Shown piece after piece: positions 18,163-26,144 of a stretch of 64,000 nt of DNA (the first letter of the stretch is position 1; every line of letters starts with the position of its first letter). Source of the DNA: Rhodospirillales bacterium (GTDB taxonomy: Bacteria > Pseudomonadota > Alphaproteobacteria > ATCC43930 > CGMCC-115725). The stretch spans positions 1-64,000 of the forward strand of contig JAQGIC010000037.1 of the NCBI GenBank assembly GCA_028288725.1. The letters run 5' to 3'. The position numbers and the translations under genes are program-made. The notes under the pieces were generated by a model. That model saw only the letters and a list, made by a program, of their open reading frames with translations. It did not search any database and had not been told where the DNA came from.

Positions 18163-19325
18163 TAGATGGCCTCGACCAACCGGGACAGGGTCTCCGCCTG
18201 CCGGACGTCCGTGAAGCGATCGAGCACCCGCGCCCGGGCGCCCCGGCCCATCGCCGCGCGCCGGGCCTGGTCGAGCGCCAGGAACCGCTCCAGCATGGCG
18301 AGCAGGCTCGGCCGGTCGCCCGGCTCGGCCAGAAAGCCCGAAGCCGCGTCGACCGTTTCCTTCAAGCCCATCTGCCGTGTCGCGATCACCGGCAGGCCCA
18401 TCGCCATCGCCTCCTTGACGACCAGGGGCCCCGTGTCCTTGAGCCCGTCCGCCGCCGGGCGGAACGGCCCGACGAATGCCATATAGGCCGGACCCTGCTC
18501 GGCAATCCACTCGCTCGAACGGGCGCCCAGGAAATCGACGCGATCGCCGAGCCCCAACTCGGCCGCCATGGCCGTCAATTCGGGCTTCAATCCGCCGTCA
18601 CCGACGATGTCGAGGCCGGGACGGCGCTCGGCCGGCAGTTGGGCCAGCGCCCATAGCAGATCGTCGACGCCCTTGCAGTCGATCAGCCGGCCGACGAACA
18701 GCAGACGATGGTTCGGCGTCACCTCGGGCCGGGGTCGGAAGCGTTCGGCATCGACGCCGCACGGCGCATTGAAGATGGGCGCCGCGGGGGCCAGAGCGAC
18801 AAGATCGGCGCGCATATCCTCGCAGACCGCCAGCGCGGCATCGGCGCCGAGCAGCTTCGGCGCCAGATCGATCGGGTGCTGATAGACGTCATGGCCGTGG
18901 CAGACGAAGCTGACGCCGGCGCCCATCAGCCGGGCGGCGACGATGGCGTGGGCAGTGCCGGCCTGGGCGAAATGGGCATGCAGATGGGTGCAGCCGCGGG
19001 CGCGGGCCGCCGCGGCGATTCGGGCCGAGCTCCACAGCAGCGACCGGCGCGGCAAGCCCTGCTGCGCGCGGACGAAGCGCAGCGCCGCGCGGAGCCCGCG
19101 GCCGGCGCGGGGCAGCAATCCCGCGACCGCGCCGGCGGGGACCTGGTCCAGATAGAGCGCCATCGCCGCGATGTCGCCGCTGTCCGGCTGCCGGGGCGCG
19201 TCGAGCCGGGTCATGACGATCGGCACGACCCGATGACCGCGCCGCATCATCGCGCGCATCTCGGTCAACACGAAGGTTTCGGACAGAACCGGAAAATTGG
19301 CCAGCACATAGCCGATCGTCTTCAT
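18162..19325 (-). CDS. Glycosyltransferase family 4, first gene of the EPS operon
   Basis: 387 residues from the ATG at 19325, preceded by GAGGGGCC; the ORF track starts one codon earlier at a TTG. GT-B enzyme with N-terminal FPVLSETFVLTEM, typical of colanic-acid-type GT4 proteins, FVGRLIDCKGVDDLLWAL, and the E-x7-E region VVKEAMAMGLPVIATRQMGLKE. It opens the ten-gene minus-strand operon. Its ribosome site lies in the 3' arm of a 7-bp inverted repeat (19331-19352). Confidence 0.9.
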   Translation of the reverse strand: MKTIGYVLANFPVLSETFVLTEMRAMMRRGHRVVPIVMTRLDAPRQPDSGDIAAMALYLDQVPAGAVAGLLPRAGRGLRAALRFVRAQQGLPRRSLLWSSARIAAAARARGCTHLHAHFAQAGTAHAIVAARLMGAGVSFVCHGHDVYQHPIDLAPKLLGADAALAVCEDMRADLVALAPAAPIFNAPCGVDAERFRPRPEVTPNHRLLFVGRLIDCKGVDDLLWALAQLPAERRPGLDIVGDGGLKPELTAMAAELGLGDRVDFLGARSSEWIAEQGPAYMAFVGPFRPAADGLKDTGPLVVKEAMAMGLPVIATRQMGLKETVDAASGFLAEPGDRPSLLAMLERFLALDQARRAAMGRGARARVLDRFTDVRQAETLSRLVEAI

Positions 19326-19330
19326 CAAGG

Positions 19331-19352
19331 CCCCTCACTGGCGCATGAGGGG
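19331..19352 (-). promoter_or_regulatory. Inverted repeat covering the ribosome site of the EPS operon
   Basis: On the minus strand CCCCTCA, an 8-nt loop, then TGAGGGG: perfect 7-bp arms. The second arm contains the GAGGGG Shine-Dalgarno of the first operon gene, 6 nt before its ATG (19325). If the transcript starts upstream of 19352, the hairpin could hide the ribosome site; alternatively it is a DNA operator. Confidence 0.5.
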
Positions 19353-19438
19353 GTGCGCGCCGTGCCAAATTATTCATACCATGAAAGGCGGTTGCGACGC
19401 ATAGTCCGGACCGTCCCGGCCCGCCACGAGAGGGTTGA

Positions 19439-20368
19439 ATGCAGCCTCGCCTGAGCGTCGTCGTCCCGACGCGCGATTGCCTCGACTATTTGCCGGCGGC
19501 CCTCGCCAGTCTGCGCGCGCAGGCGATCGCGGATCTGCAGATCATCGTGGTCGACGATGGTTCGACCGACGGGACTGCGGCCTATATGGCGGCCGAGGCG
19601 GCCAAGGATCCGGCGCTCACGATCGTGACGCGCGGCGGCGGCGGCGTGGCGGCCGCGCGGAATGCCGGCATGGCGGCGGCTGCCGCGCCGATCATCGGCT
19701 TTCTGGATGCCGACGATGTCTGGCGTCCCGGCGCCGTCGCCGACCGGCTGGCGGCGCATGAGGCCGATCCGGGGCTGGTGCTGAGCTTTGCCGACTATGA
19801 ACACGTGACGCCCGCGGGCCTCGGCCTCGGCACCTGCTACGCCTTCTGGCCGCGGTTCCGCCGGTTCATCGATGGCCGGCACGGGCTGCTGCCGCTCGGT
19901 CCCCGCGCGCTGGCGCTGCTCTATGCCGAGAATGTCGTGGGCACCTCGACCGTGCTGGCGCGCCGCGACGCGCTCGAGGCCGAGGGCGGGTTCTCGACCG
20001 AGTTTGCCTCGGCCGAAGATTGGGACCTCTGGCTGCGCCTCGCCCAGCGCGGCCGCGTCGCCTGTTCGACCGCGATCGCCACGACCTATCTGGTACGGCC
20101 AGGATCGCTGTCGCGCGACCGTCCGACCTTGATCCGATGCCTGAAGCAGATCGCCGCCCGCCATGGCGCCGTCGCGGCACTGATGAGTCCGTCGGCGTGG
20201 CTCGCCTGCCGTTCGCGCATCGCGGTCGCCGAGGCGGAACATGCGCGGATCGTCGGGCATCGGCCGGTTGCTCTGGCCCAGCACCTGCTGGCGCTGCTGC
20301 TGGCCCCCTCGCGCCGGCTCGCCCGGGCCGCCGCGTCGGACGGCGCGCGGCTAATGGGGCTCAGATAG
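19439..20368 (+). CDS. Glycosyltransferase family 2
   Basis: A 309-residue GT-A enzyme. It shows the GT2 signature LSVVVPTRDCLDYL, the nucleotide-binding VVDDGSTDGT, the metal-binding FLDADDVW (DxD-like) and the catalytic-base region SAEDWDLWLRL. It is encoded on the plus strand, divergent from the large EPS operon, and converges with the GT4 gene at 20361 with an 8-bp tail overlap. Probably another repeat-unit or side-chain transferase of the same polysaccharide. Confidence 0.9.
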   Translation: MQPRLSVVVPTRDCLDYLPAALASLRAQAIADLQIIVVDDGSTDGTAAYMAAEAAKDPALTIVTRGGGGVAAARNAGMAAAAAPIIGFLDADDVWRPGAVADRLAAHEADPGLVLSFADYEHVTPAGLGLGTCYAFWPRFRRFIDGRHGLLPLGPRALALLYAENVVGTSTVLARRDALEAEGGFSTEFASAEDWDLWLRLAQRGRVACSTAIATTYLVRPGSLSRDRPTLIRCLKQIAARHGAVAALMSPSAWLACRSRIAVAEAEHARIVGHRPVALAQHLLALLLAPSRRLARAAASDGARLMGLR

Positions 20369-21380
20369 CGGCACCCGCCGCGCGATATTCCCGCAGCACG
20401 GCCTCGATGCCGCGCGCGACGGAGAAGCGGGCGGCGATGGTCGCCCGGGCCTGATCCGCCAGGGTGCCGCGGGCTTCCGTCGGCAATTTGGTCCAGGCGC
20501 CGATCGCGGCGGCCAGCGCGTCGAGATCGCCGGCCGGTGCCAGGAAGCCGTTTCGCCCAGGCTCGATCAGATCGGGCAGGCCACCGACGGCAAAGGCCGC
20601 GACCGGCACGCCGTGGGCCATGGCTTCCAGCGCCGCCAGCGGCAGGCCTTCATGGCGCGACGACATCACCAGGAGGCCGATCTCCGACCAATGGGGCGCC
20701 ATCGGGACAACCCGCCCCAGAAACGCGACCTCGGGGCCATGACGGCTTTCCAACGCGGCCCGCATCGGCCCCTCGCCGTAGATCGTCAAGCGCTGGCCCG
20801 GCAGGCGGGTGCCGAGCGCGCAAAACAGATCGGGCCCCTTCTCGAAACTCAACCGGCCGACGAAGGCCACGCGATCGTGCGGCCCCGCGATCGAGGCTGC
20901 GTCCGGCAGGTCGACGAAATTCGCGATCAGCGCGACCGGGGCGGGCAGGGCGCCGGCGATGGCGGCCGAGACGGCGATCCGGCGCCCCAGCCGCGCGGTC
21001 ATCCGATCCAGCAGCCCATAGAGCCGCAGCCGGCCGGTCCCCGGTTCGCCGGCGTGAAAACTCGAGACTACGGGCCGGCCCGCGATGCGCGCGGCCAGAC
21101 GGCCCATGATCCCGGCCTTGTAGCCATGGGTGTGCAAGACCGCCGGGCGGCGTCCGCGGAGCGCACGGATCAGGCCGCGAAACCCGCCCGACAGGGTTTC
21201 ATGTGCGAGGCCCGCCTGATCCAGGGCGGCGCGCAGGGGATGGTTGCCGTAGTCGGCCCAGAACAGCACGCGTGGTGCCTGACCGGCCTGGGCGAGACCC
21301 GCGGCCAGTTGCAAGACATGGCTCTCGATCCCGCCCAAATCGCGGCTATCGAGCAGCAGCCAGATCTCGGTTTTGGCCAT
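20361..21380 (-). CDS. Glycosyltransferase family 4
   Basis: 339 residues from the ATG at 21380, which has GAGG 8 nt upstream; the ORF track adds 27 residues reaching into the intergenic region. GT-B fold with DLGGIESHVLQLAAGLAQAG, HTHGYKAGIMGRL, VAFVGRLSFEKGPDLFCAL and HEGLPLAALEAMAHGVPVAAF. It is divergent from the STAS/Wza operon and shares a 200-bp intergenic region that holds two inverted repeats and a sigma-54 promoter facing the other way. Confidence 0.9.
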   Translation of the reverse strand: MAKTEIWLLLDSRDLGGIESHVLQLAAGLAQAGQAPRVLFWADYGNHPLRAALDQAGLAHETLSGGFRGLIRALRGRRPAVLHTHGYKAGIMGRLAARIAGRPVVSSFHAGEPGTGRLRLYGLLDRMTARLGRRIAVSAAIAGALPAPVALIANFVDLPDAASIAGPHDRVAFVGRLSFEKGPDLFCALGTRLPGQRLTIYGEGPMRAALESRHGPEVAFLGRVVPMAPHWSEIGLLVMSSRHEGLPLAALEAMAHGVPVAAFAVGGLPDLIEPGRNGFLAPAGDLDALAAAIGAWTKLPTEARGTLADQARATIAARFSVARGIEAVLREYRAAGAAI

Positions 21381-21422
21381 CGCGACAACCTCAGGCTTTT
21401 TCCCCGACCTCGCGAGGATTGA

Positions 21423-21436
21423 TTTGCAAAATGCAA
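21423..21436. promoter_or_regulatory. Palindrome TTTGCAAA / TTGCA-AAA-TGCAA, candidate activator site 1
   Basis: TTTGCAAAATGCAA contains both the octamer TTTGCAAA and the 5-3-5 inverted repeat TTGCA-AAA-TGCAA. It lies about 95 bp upstream of the -24/-12 promoter at 21521, where sigma-54 enhancer-binding proteins normally bind. It could instead act on the divergent GT4 gene. Confidence 0.45.
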
Positions 21437-21445
21437 AGAAAAAGA

Positions 21446-21458
21446 CCGCATATTGCGG
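21446..21458. promoter_or_regulatory. Inverted repeat CCGCA-TAT-TGCGG, candidate activator site 2
   Basis: A second 5-3-5 inverted repeat that starts 22 bp (about two helical turns) after the first (21424). Two phased dyads are the usual layout for dimers of an NtrC-class activator with Fis-type HTHs. Function is inferred from position and symmetry. Confidence 0.4.
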
Positions 21459-21520
21459 CAACTCTTTGCGGAAATTGACGATTCGGCGTTGATTTGAACC
21501 CTCTCAAGGGCTTCGTTCGA

Positions 21521-21535
21521 TGGTACGTTGTTTGC
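21521..21535 (+). promoter_or_regulatory. Sigma-54 (-24/-12) promoter of the STAS/Wza operon
   Basis: TGGTACGTTGTTTGC matches the TGGCACG-N4-TTGC consensus at 10 of 11 defined positions (C to T at the fourth base), with correct GG-N10-GC spacing. The expected start near 21547 leaves a 35-nt leader before the STAS ATG at 21582. The same locus encodes a sigma-54 activator (2382-4067). Confidence 0.75.
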
Positions 21536-21581
21536 GGGAGTAGATCGGAGCGGGGATCGTATCCGACATGGAGCAGTCAAT

Positions 21582-21899
21582 ATGCAAGCAACCTTCATCG
21601 AACCCAACACGGTGGTTCTCACCTTGGAAGGGGAATTCGATGCGCTTGCGGTCGTTGATGCCCGTCCGATGCTCGAAGGCATCGTCGCCAACAGCGATTC
21701 CGATGTCGTCATGGATTTTTCGGGGGTCGATTTTCTCGACTCCTCCGGTATCGGCTGTCTCGTGTTCGTATTCAAACGCCTGTACGCGGCCAAGCGGACC
21801 CTGACGTTGCAGGGCCTGCGCGATCAGCCTCAGCGCCTGATCCAATCGCTCAGGATCGACAAGGCCATCCCGACGCGACCCGTCGGCGCGGCAGCCTGA
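21582..21899 (+). CDS. STAS-domain anti-sigma factor antagonist (SypA/SpoIIAA-like)
   Basis: 105 residues from the ATG at 21582, behind GGAG with an 8-nt gap; the ORF-track start reaches back into the promoter. Single STAS domain with VVMDFSGVDFLDSSGIGCLVF. D53 and S54 correspond to the Asp/phospho-Ser pair of SpoIIAA and RsbV, so it can be switched by a Ser kinase/phosphatase. The RsbW-REC-PP2C protein at 4015-5586 carries both activities and is the likely partner. It is first in the operon ahead of lipoprotein, Wza and CpsD genes, the same order as sypA-B-C-D. In V. fischeri the unphosphorylated STAS protein promotes biofilm formation. Confidence 0.9.
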   Translation: MQATFIEPNTVVLTLEGEFDALAVVDARPMLEGIVANSDSDVVMDFSGVDFLDSSGIGCLVFVFKRLYAAKRTLTLQGLRDQPQRLIQSLRIDKAIPTRPVGAAA

Positions 21900-21901
21900 G
21901 A

Positions 21902-22291
21902 TTGCTCGTGCGGGTGTTTTTTCGCCCGACCCTCGGGGTCGTGGCGCTGCTTTCCCTGGCCGGCTGCACCGAGGATTGGCCGAGCTACGGCCATGGCGGC
22001 ATCGCGGAGCTCCGGCCGATTCCGCTCAAGCCCGAAGCGGCCGCGCTCAATCTTCAATTGAGCTGCTTCAAAGGGCTGATCGATCGGTATAAGGCTTCGG
22101 ATGCGGCGGCCTATTCCAACGCGACCTTGCCGCGCGCCGAGACTCTGAGCGCCCGGATCTCCCGCGAGATCGCGGGCGGGCTGCTGCCGGATGCACGCTA
22201 CGACATGGAAACCCTCAAGGTGATGGTGGTCGATCTGACGGACGCCGCCGAAATGCCCACCGACAAGGTCGATCAATGCGCCGCTTCCTGA
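21902..22291 (+). CDS. Small lipoprotein of unknown function
   Basis: 129 residues with a lipoprotein signal peptide ending LLSLAGC (lipobox) and a short alpha-helical mature part containing one further Cys (LSCFKGLIDRY) and a C-terminal VDQCAAS. The start is uncertain: TTG at 21902 or GTG at 21908; neither has a good ribosome site, so translation may be coupled to the STAS gene whose stop is 2 nt upstream. It overlaps the wza-like gene by 16 nt. Position suggests an accessory to the polysaccharide export apparatus. Confidence 0.75.
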   Translation: MLVRVFFRPTLGVVALLSLAGCTEDWPSYGHGGIAELRPIPLKPEAAALNLQLSCFKGLIDRYKASDAAAYSNATLPRAETLSARISREIAGGLLPDARYDMETLKVMVVDLTDAAEMPTDKVDQCAAS

Positions 22292-24579
22292 TCGGCCGTC
22301 CGCTGCGGACCCTTTTGGCTCTGCTGCTCGTCGTCCTGGGGCTGGCGGGCGCGTCGCAGGCCTGGGCGCAACAGCCGGCGGACGGCGGCGTGCCGCCGTT
22401 GCAGGCTCCGCCCGGCGGCAACGGCAATCAGTACCAAAATCCGAGCGCCAATTCTCAGCAGGCTCAGCGGGCGCCGGTCACGCCCGGCGCGCTGCAGAGT
22501 TCGGCGGAAGCTTCGACGCCGGATACGCAGGTCCGGATCGGCGACGTGCTGTTCCTGTCGCTGCCGGGCGAGGACACATTCAACAAGACCTTCCAGGTCG
22601 ACCGGCGCGGCAACCTGCTGCTGCCCGAGGTCGGTCTGGTCCAGGTCGCGGGCCTGACCATCGCCCAGGCCCAGGTCAAGATCCATGATCTGCTGGTCCG
22701 CGCGTTCCGCGATGTCTCGCGCTTCGATCTGGCGCTCAAGGAACGACGGCTGCTGGTGACCGTGCTGGGCTTCGCCCGCAATCCCGGCCCGGTCGAACTG
22801 TCCGGCGACGCCACGGTGCAGATGGCGATCAACATGGCCGGCGGCCTGGCCCAGGGCGCCCAGCTAGACCGGATGCAGGTCCGCCGCGGCAAGGAAGTGC
22901 AGATCTTCGACTATAAGAAATATCTCGATACCGGCGATCCGTCGGTGCTGCCGAAGCTGGAGCCGCTCGACGAGATCTTCGTGCCCGCCTCGCCGCTGAC
23001 CGGCAACGTCCAGGTCGACTTCGACCCGCATACGCTCGCCGCGGCCGGCGACGCCGGCGACGACCGGACGTCGATCAAGGTGTTCGGCGAAGTCAACCAA
23101 ACCGGTTCGTTCGCCTTCAAACCCGAAGCGACGATCGTCGAATACATCATGCGGGCCGGCGGCGTGACCCGCTTCGCCACGACCGACGGCATCCGCGTCG
23201 TGACCAAAGGCAAGCCGCAGACCTTCAGCCTGAAGGACTATCTGGATTCGGGCGACAAGAAGCTGCTGCCCGAGATCGGGCCGGGCACGACGATTTTCGT
23301 GCCGAAGGAACTTGAAGAGATCAAGGGCGGCGCCAGCACCATCTATGTGATGGGCGAGGTGGCGAAGCCGGGCGCGTTCGAAATCAAGCTCGGCGTCGGC
23401 TTCCTCGACGTGCTGGCCAATGCCGGCGGCCCGACCCGCTTCGCCAACACCAACGAGATCCGCATCCTGAAGGCCAATGGCGGGGTCGAGAATTTCGATC
23501 TGCTGGCCTATACCGAAACCAAGAGCAAGCGGGTGGCCCCGCCGAAGCTCGGGCCGGGCGATACGATCTTCGTGCCGGAGAAGCAGCAGGAAGAGGGCGG
23601 CAGCTGGCTGAAGAATTCGCCCGACAAGGTCGTGCGCATCATCGGCGCCATCAACAGCCCCGGTCGCTACGAATGGAACGATGAGATGACCATCCTGGAT
23701 CTCATCGCCGAGGCGGGCGGACCGGCAGATCGCGCCAATACCTCGCATATCGAGATCCTGCCCGGATCCAAGGAAGTGGGCGCAAATACCGCGGTGCAGA
23801 TTTTCGACCTGGCGTCGCTCGTCGAAAAGGGCGGCCGGCTCGATCAGTTGCCGAAGCTGAAGCCGGGCTGGACGATCAGCATTCCGACGCTGCCGCAGAG
23901 CAATGGCAACGACAACCGCTCGTCCTGGCTGCAGCAGCCGGCCGAGACCTCGATCTATGTGCTGGGCGCGCTCCGCAATCCGGGCCGCTATGCCTTCAGC
24001 AAGAACATGCATTTCCTCGATATCCTGAGCGCCGCCGATGGTCCGGCGCCCTCGGCCGATCTGGAAAACATCCGCATCACCCATCGCCGGAACGGCAATG
24101 GCAAGCCCAGCATCACCAAGCTCGACCTGACCGCTTATTTCTCCAGCGGCGACGACCGGCTGCTGCCGGACGTTCAGCCGGGCGACGTCATTTATTTCCC
24201 GGACAAAAGTGCCGACTGGCTGGCGCTAGGCAAGGAACAGACGGTCCGGGTCCTGGGCTCGGTCAATAAACCCGGCCGCTACAAGTTCAACGATACGATG
24301 ACCCTGCTCGATCTGCTGGCCGAAGCGGGCGGCCCGACCGCCGATGCGTATCAGGAAAAGATCGTGGTGGTGAACTTCGCCCGCGGCCAGGATCAGGCCG
24401 AGACGTTCAATCTGGTGCATTTCGCTAAGACCGGAAATTTCCAGGAGCTGCCCGTGTTGCGCGCGGGCGACACGGTCTATGTGCCGAACGCGACGCAGAG
24501 CGATTGGCAACAATTCATAAGTGGCGTGCGCGATACCGTGTCCGTGTTGTCGATCTTCGCCCTCCTCGGAAAGCTCTGA
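22276..24579 (+). CDS. Wza-type polysaccharide export protein with six SLBB domains
   Basis: 767 residues, about twice the length of E. coli Wza. A cleavable signal peptide ([19 protein letters not shown]) has no lipobox Cys. The Poly_export domain (about 75-160) begins [21 protein letters not shown]. Six SLBB repeats follow, recognisable by the recurring V-GxVxxPGxYxF and LxxAGG motifs: [66 protein letters not shown] and [13 protein letters not shown]. It should form the periplasm-spanning export channel; the extra SLBBs imply a longer periplasmic barrel. Counterpart of SypC. Confidence 0.92.
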   Translation: MRRFLIGRPLRTLLALLLVVLGLAGASQAWAQQPADGGVPPLQAPPGGNGNQYQNPSANSQQAQRAPVTPGALQSSAEASTPDTQVRIGDVLFLSLPGEDTFNKTFQVDRRGNLLLPEVGLVQVAGLTIAQAQVKIHDLLVRAFRDVSRFDLALKERRLLVTVLGFARNPGPVELSGDATVQMAINMAGGLAQGAQLDRMQVRRGKEVQIFDYKKYLDTGDPSVLPKLEPLDEIFVPASPLTGNVQVDFDPHTLAAAGDAGDDRTSIKVFGEVNQTGSFAFKPEATIVEYIMRAGGVTRFATTDGIRVVTKGKPQTFSLKDYLDSGDKKLLPEIGPGTTIFVPKELEEIKGGASTIYVMGEVAKPGAFEIKLGVGFLDVLANAGGPTRFANTNEIRILKANGGVENFDLLAYTETKSKRVAPPKLGPGDTIFVPEKQQEEGGSWLKNSPDKVVRIIGAINSPGRYEWNDEMTILDLIAEAGGPADRANTSHIEILPGSKEVGANTAVQIFDLASLVEKGGRLDQLPKLKPGWTISIPTLPQSNGNDNRSSWLQQPAETSIYVLGALRNPGRYAFSKNMHFLDILSAADGPAPSADLENIRITHRRNGNGKPSITKLDLTAYFSSGDDRLLPDVQPGDVIYFPDKSADWLALGKEQTVRVLGSVNKPGRYKFNDTMTLLDLLAEAGGPTADAYQEKIVVVNFARGQDQAETFNLVHFAKTGNFQELPVLRAGDTVYVPNATQSDWQQFISGVRDTVSVLSIFALLGKL

Positions 24580-24580
24580 C

Positions 24581-25294
24581 GTGACGCCGCTGCCGATCCA
24601 TTACGCCGAAGTGCAGCGCATGTATGCCGCGACCGTCGCGCGCGGCCTGCGGCTGCTGGCGGTCACCGCGGCTGAGGCGGGCGAGGGTGTATCGACCATC
24701 GCCTATGCGCTGGCCCGGCGCGCGGCTGCGGCCGGCGAGCGGACGCTGCTGGTCGAATTCAACATGTTCCGCCCGTCGCTGGCAGCCCGGCTCGGCATTC
24801 CCGAAAAGGCCGCCTGGCAGTGCGACGCGGAATCCTCCTTCGCCGCGATGACGGAATTTCCCTCGATCCGGCTTTCGCTGCTGCCGGCCCCGCGGGGGCT
24901 GTCCGGCCTTGAGCTGATCCGCTTCTCCGACAATCGGGCGATGGGCGATCTGTTCGCGGCCTGGCGCGCGCGGTTCGACGTGATCATCTGCGACTGCTCG
25001 GCGGTCAACCGCACGAACAGGGGCAATATCGCGGCCTCGTCGGTCTGCGAGGCCGGGGCGGCGGCGATCCTGACCGTGCTCGCCGGCCAGACGCCGGCCC
25101 GGCGGGTGACCGAGGCGGTGACCAGCCTGGCGGAGTCCGGCATCACCGTGACCGGGACCATCCTCAACAAGCGTTTCGATCCGTCGCTCTATCAGGAACT
25201 CATGCGCGAAGCGAAGCGGATCGAGCCGTTCTGGCCGAACATCGCCAAACGCATCCGCCGCTTCACCGAGACCAACCGCAAGGTGCTGAGCTAG
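24581..25294 (+). CDS. CpsD/Wzc-like P-loop protein with degenerate Walker A
   Basis: 237 residues from a GTG at 24581, one base after the wza-like stop; the ORF-track start is a shadow. It has the ParA/BY-kinase fold: P-loop region [19 protein letters not shown], a Walker A'-like [12 protein letters not shown], and [14 protein letters not shown]. The usual GEGKST reads GEGVST: the phosphate-binding Lys is replaced by Val (codon GTA). There is no C-terminal Tyr cluster. It is probably a non-catalytic partner of the Wzz protein at 8796 rather than an active tyrosine autokinase. Counterpart of SypD. Confidence 0.85.
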   Translation: MTPLPIHYAEVQRMYAATVARGLRLLAVTAAEAGEGVSTIAYALARRAAAAGERTLLVEFNMFRPSLAARLGIPEKAAWQCDAESSFAAMTEFPSIRLSLLPAPRGLSGLELIRFSDNRAMGDLFAAWRARFDVIICDCSAVNRTNRGNIAASSVCEAGAAAILTVLAGQTPARRVTEAVTSLAESGITVTGTILNKRFDPSLYQELMREAKRIEPFWPNIAKRIRRFTETNRKVLS

Positions 25295-25331
25295 TCTCGC
25301 TGCCGGCGTAGTTTTCGACGAGGCCGGAAAT

Positions 25332-25658
25332 ATGATGCAGCTGACGATCCACGATGCGCTCGCGGCGCTGGGCGACAGGGGCGAGACCTATCTGAAGCTG
25401 TTCGCCCAGCCCGCCCTGGACATCGCCCTCTACAAGCCAGACCGGACCGATCCGCAAACGCCGCATCGGCGCGACGAGATCTATGTGATCGCGACCGGAT
25501 CCGGAAGCTTCGTTCAAGCGGACGAAACCCGTCCGTTCGGTCCGGGCGATCTTCTGTTCGTGCCCAAGGGCGTGCCGCACCGGTTCGAAAACTTCACCGC
25601 GGATTTTTCGACCTGGGTGATCTTCTTCGGCGAGGTGCCGGCCGAGCCGCTACCATAA
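25332..25658 (+). CDS. Single-domain cupin protein
   Basis: 108 residues. Cupin motif 1 region is PHRRDEIYVIATGSGSFVQADE and motif 2 is GDLLFVPKGVPHRFENF, giving a possible His/Glu/His metal site. Start at 25332 (a second ATG follows directly) with GAGG 8 nt upstream. It follows the CpsD-like gene by 37 nt and may be the tail of that operon, then converges with the minus-strand companion of the exosortase. Small cupins of this type are mannose-6-phosphate isomerase-like or stress-related; no specific role can be assigned. Confidence 0.8.
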   Translation: MMQLTIHDALAALGDRGETYLKLFAQPALDIALYKPDRTDPQTPHRRDEIYVIATGSGSFVQADETRPFGPGDLLFVPKGVPHRFENFTADFSTWVIFFGEVPAEPLP

Positions 25659-26144
25659 GGCCGGCCACCGGGGCTTGGCACTGCAATCCAGCGGGTTGGC
25701 CACCGCCAGGAACGGCTGCGGCGAAGCCACCGAAAGACCGACGGCCCGGCCGATCGCCCGAAGGGTCTCGAATGCCAGGAAGCGGGCGAGCGGGGGTGAT
25801 TTGCTCTCGCCGCCGCCATAGACGAAGCTCGCCTTATAGAGGCCCGGCGGCGTGAACTGGCGCAGCAGATCGTCGCCCTCGGCGCTGCCCGACAGCACGA
25901 CCACCATCAGCGGCCGGGCACAGGCCGGCGGCTGAAAGCGCAGCGCGCGCACGACGCCGCCGGTGACCAGATCGACCGACGCCAGGGGCGTGAACCCCTG
26001 TTCCCCCAACGTCTTGGTGATCTCGGATTCGGCGATATCGCGGCCGTTACCCAGGTGGGTGTTGTAGCGGACGATCTTGGCCGTCAGGCTCACCCCGAGC
26101 AACACCAGCAGCACGAGCGCCAGCAGCATGCGCCGCAGAACCAT
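25650..26144 (-). CDS. Membrane-anchored protein of unknown function, exosortase companion
   Basis: 164 residues: an N-terminal TM anchor (MLLALVLLVLLGVSLTA) then a soluble domain with YNTHLGNGRDIAESEI and two Cys (PPACARP and PLDCSAKP). It overlaps the 3' end of the exosortase gene by about 98 nt and must be co-expressed with it. A small anchored protein after an exosortase recalls EpsI-like partners, but I see no convincing EpsI motif. A later ATG (26129) would still include the anchor. Confidence 0.7.
   Translation of the reverse strand: MVLRRMLLALVLLVLLGVSLTAKIVRYNTHLGNGRDIAESEITKTLGEQGFTPLASVDLVTGGVVRALRFQPPACARPLMVVVLSGSAEGDDLLRQFTPPGLYKASFVYGGGESKSPPLARFLAFETLRAIGRAVGLSVASPQPFLAVANPLDCSAKPRWPALW

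Noticed and set aside
19353-19367. Perfect TGGCACG -24 element (minus strand) upstream of the EPS operon
   Set aside because: The -12 part reads GCAC instead of TTGC, lacking the critical G, so I do not call a sigma-54 promoter; it could still be tested.
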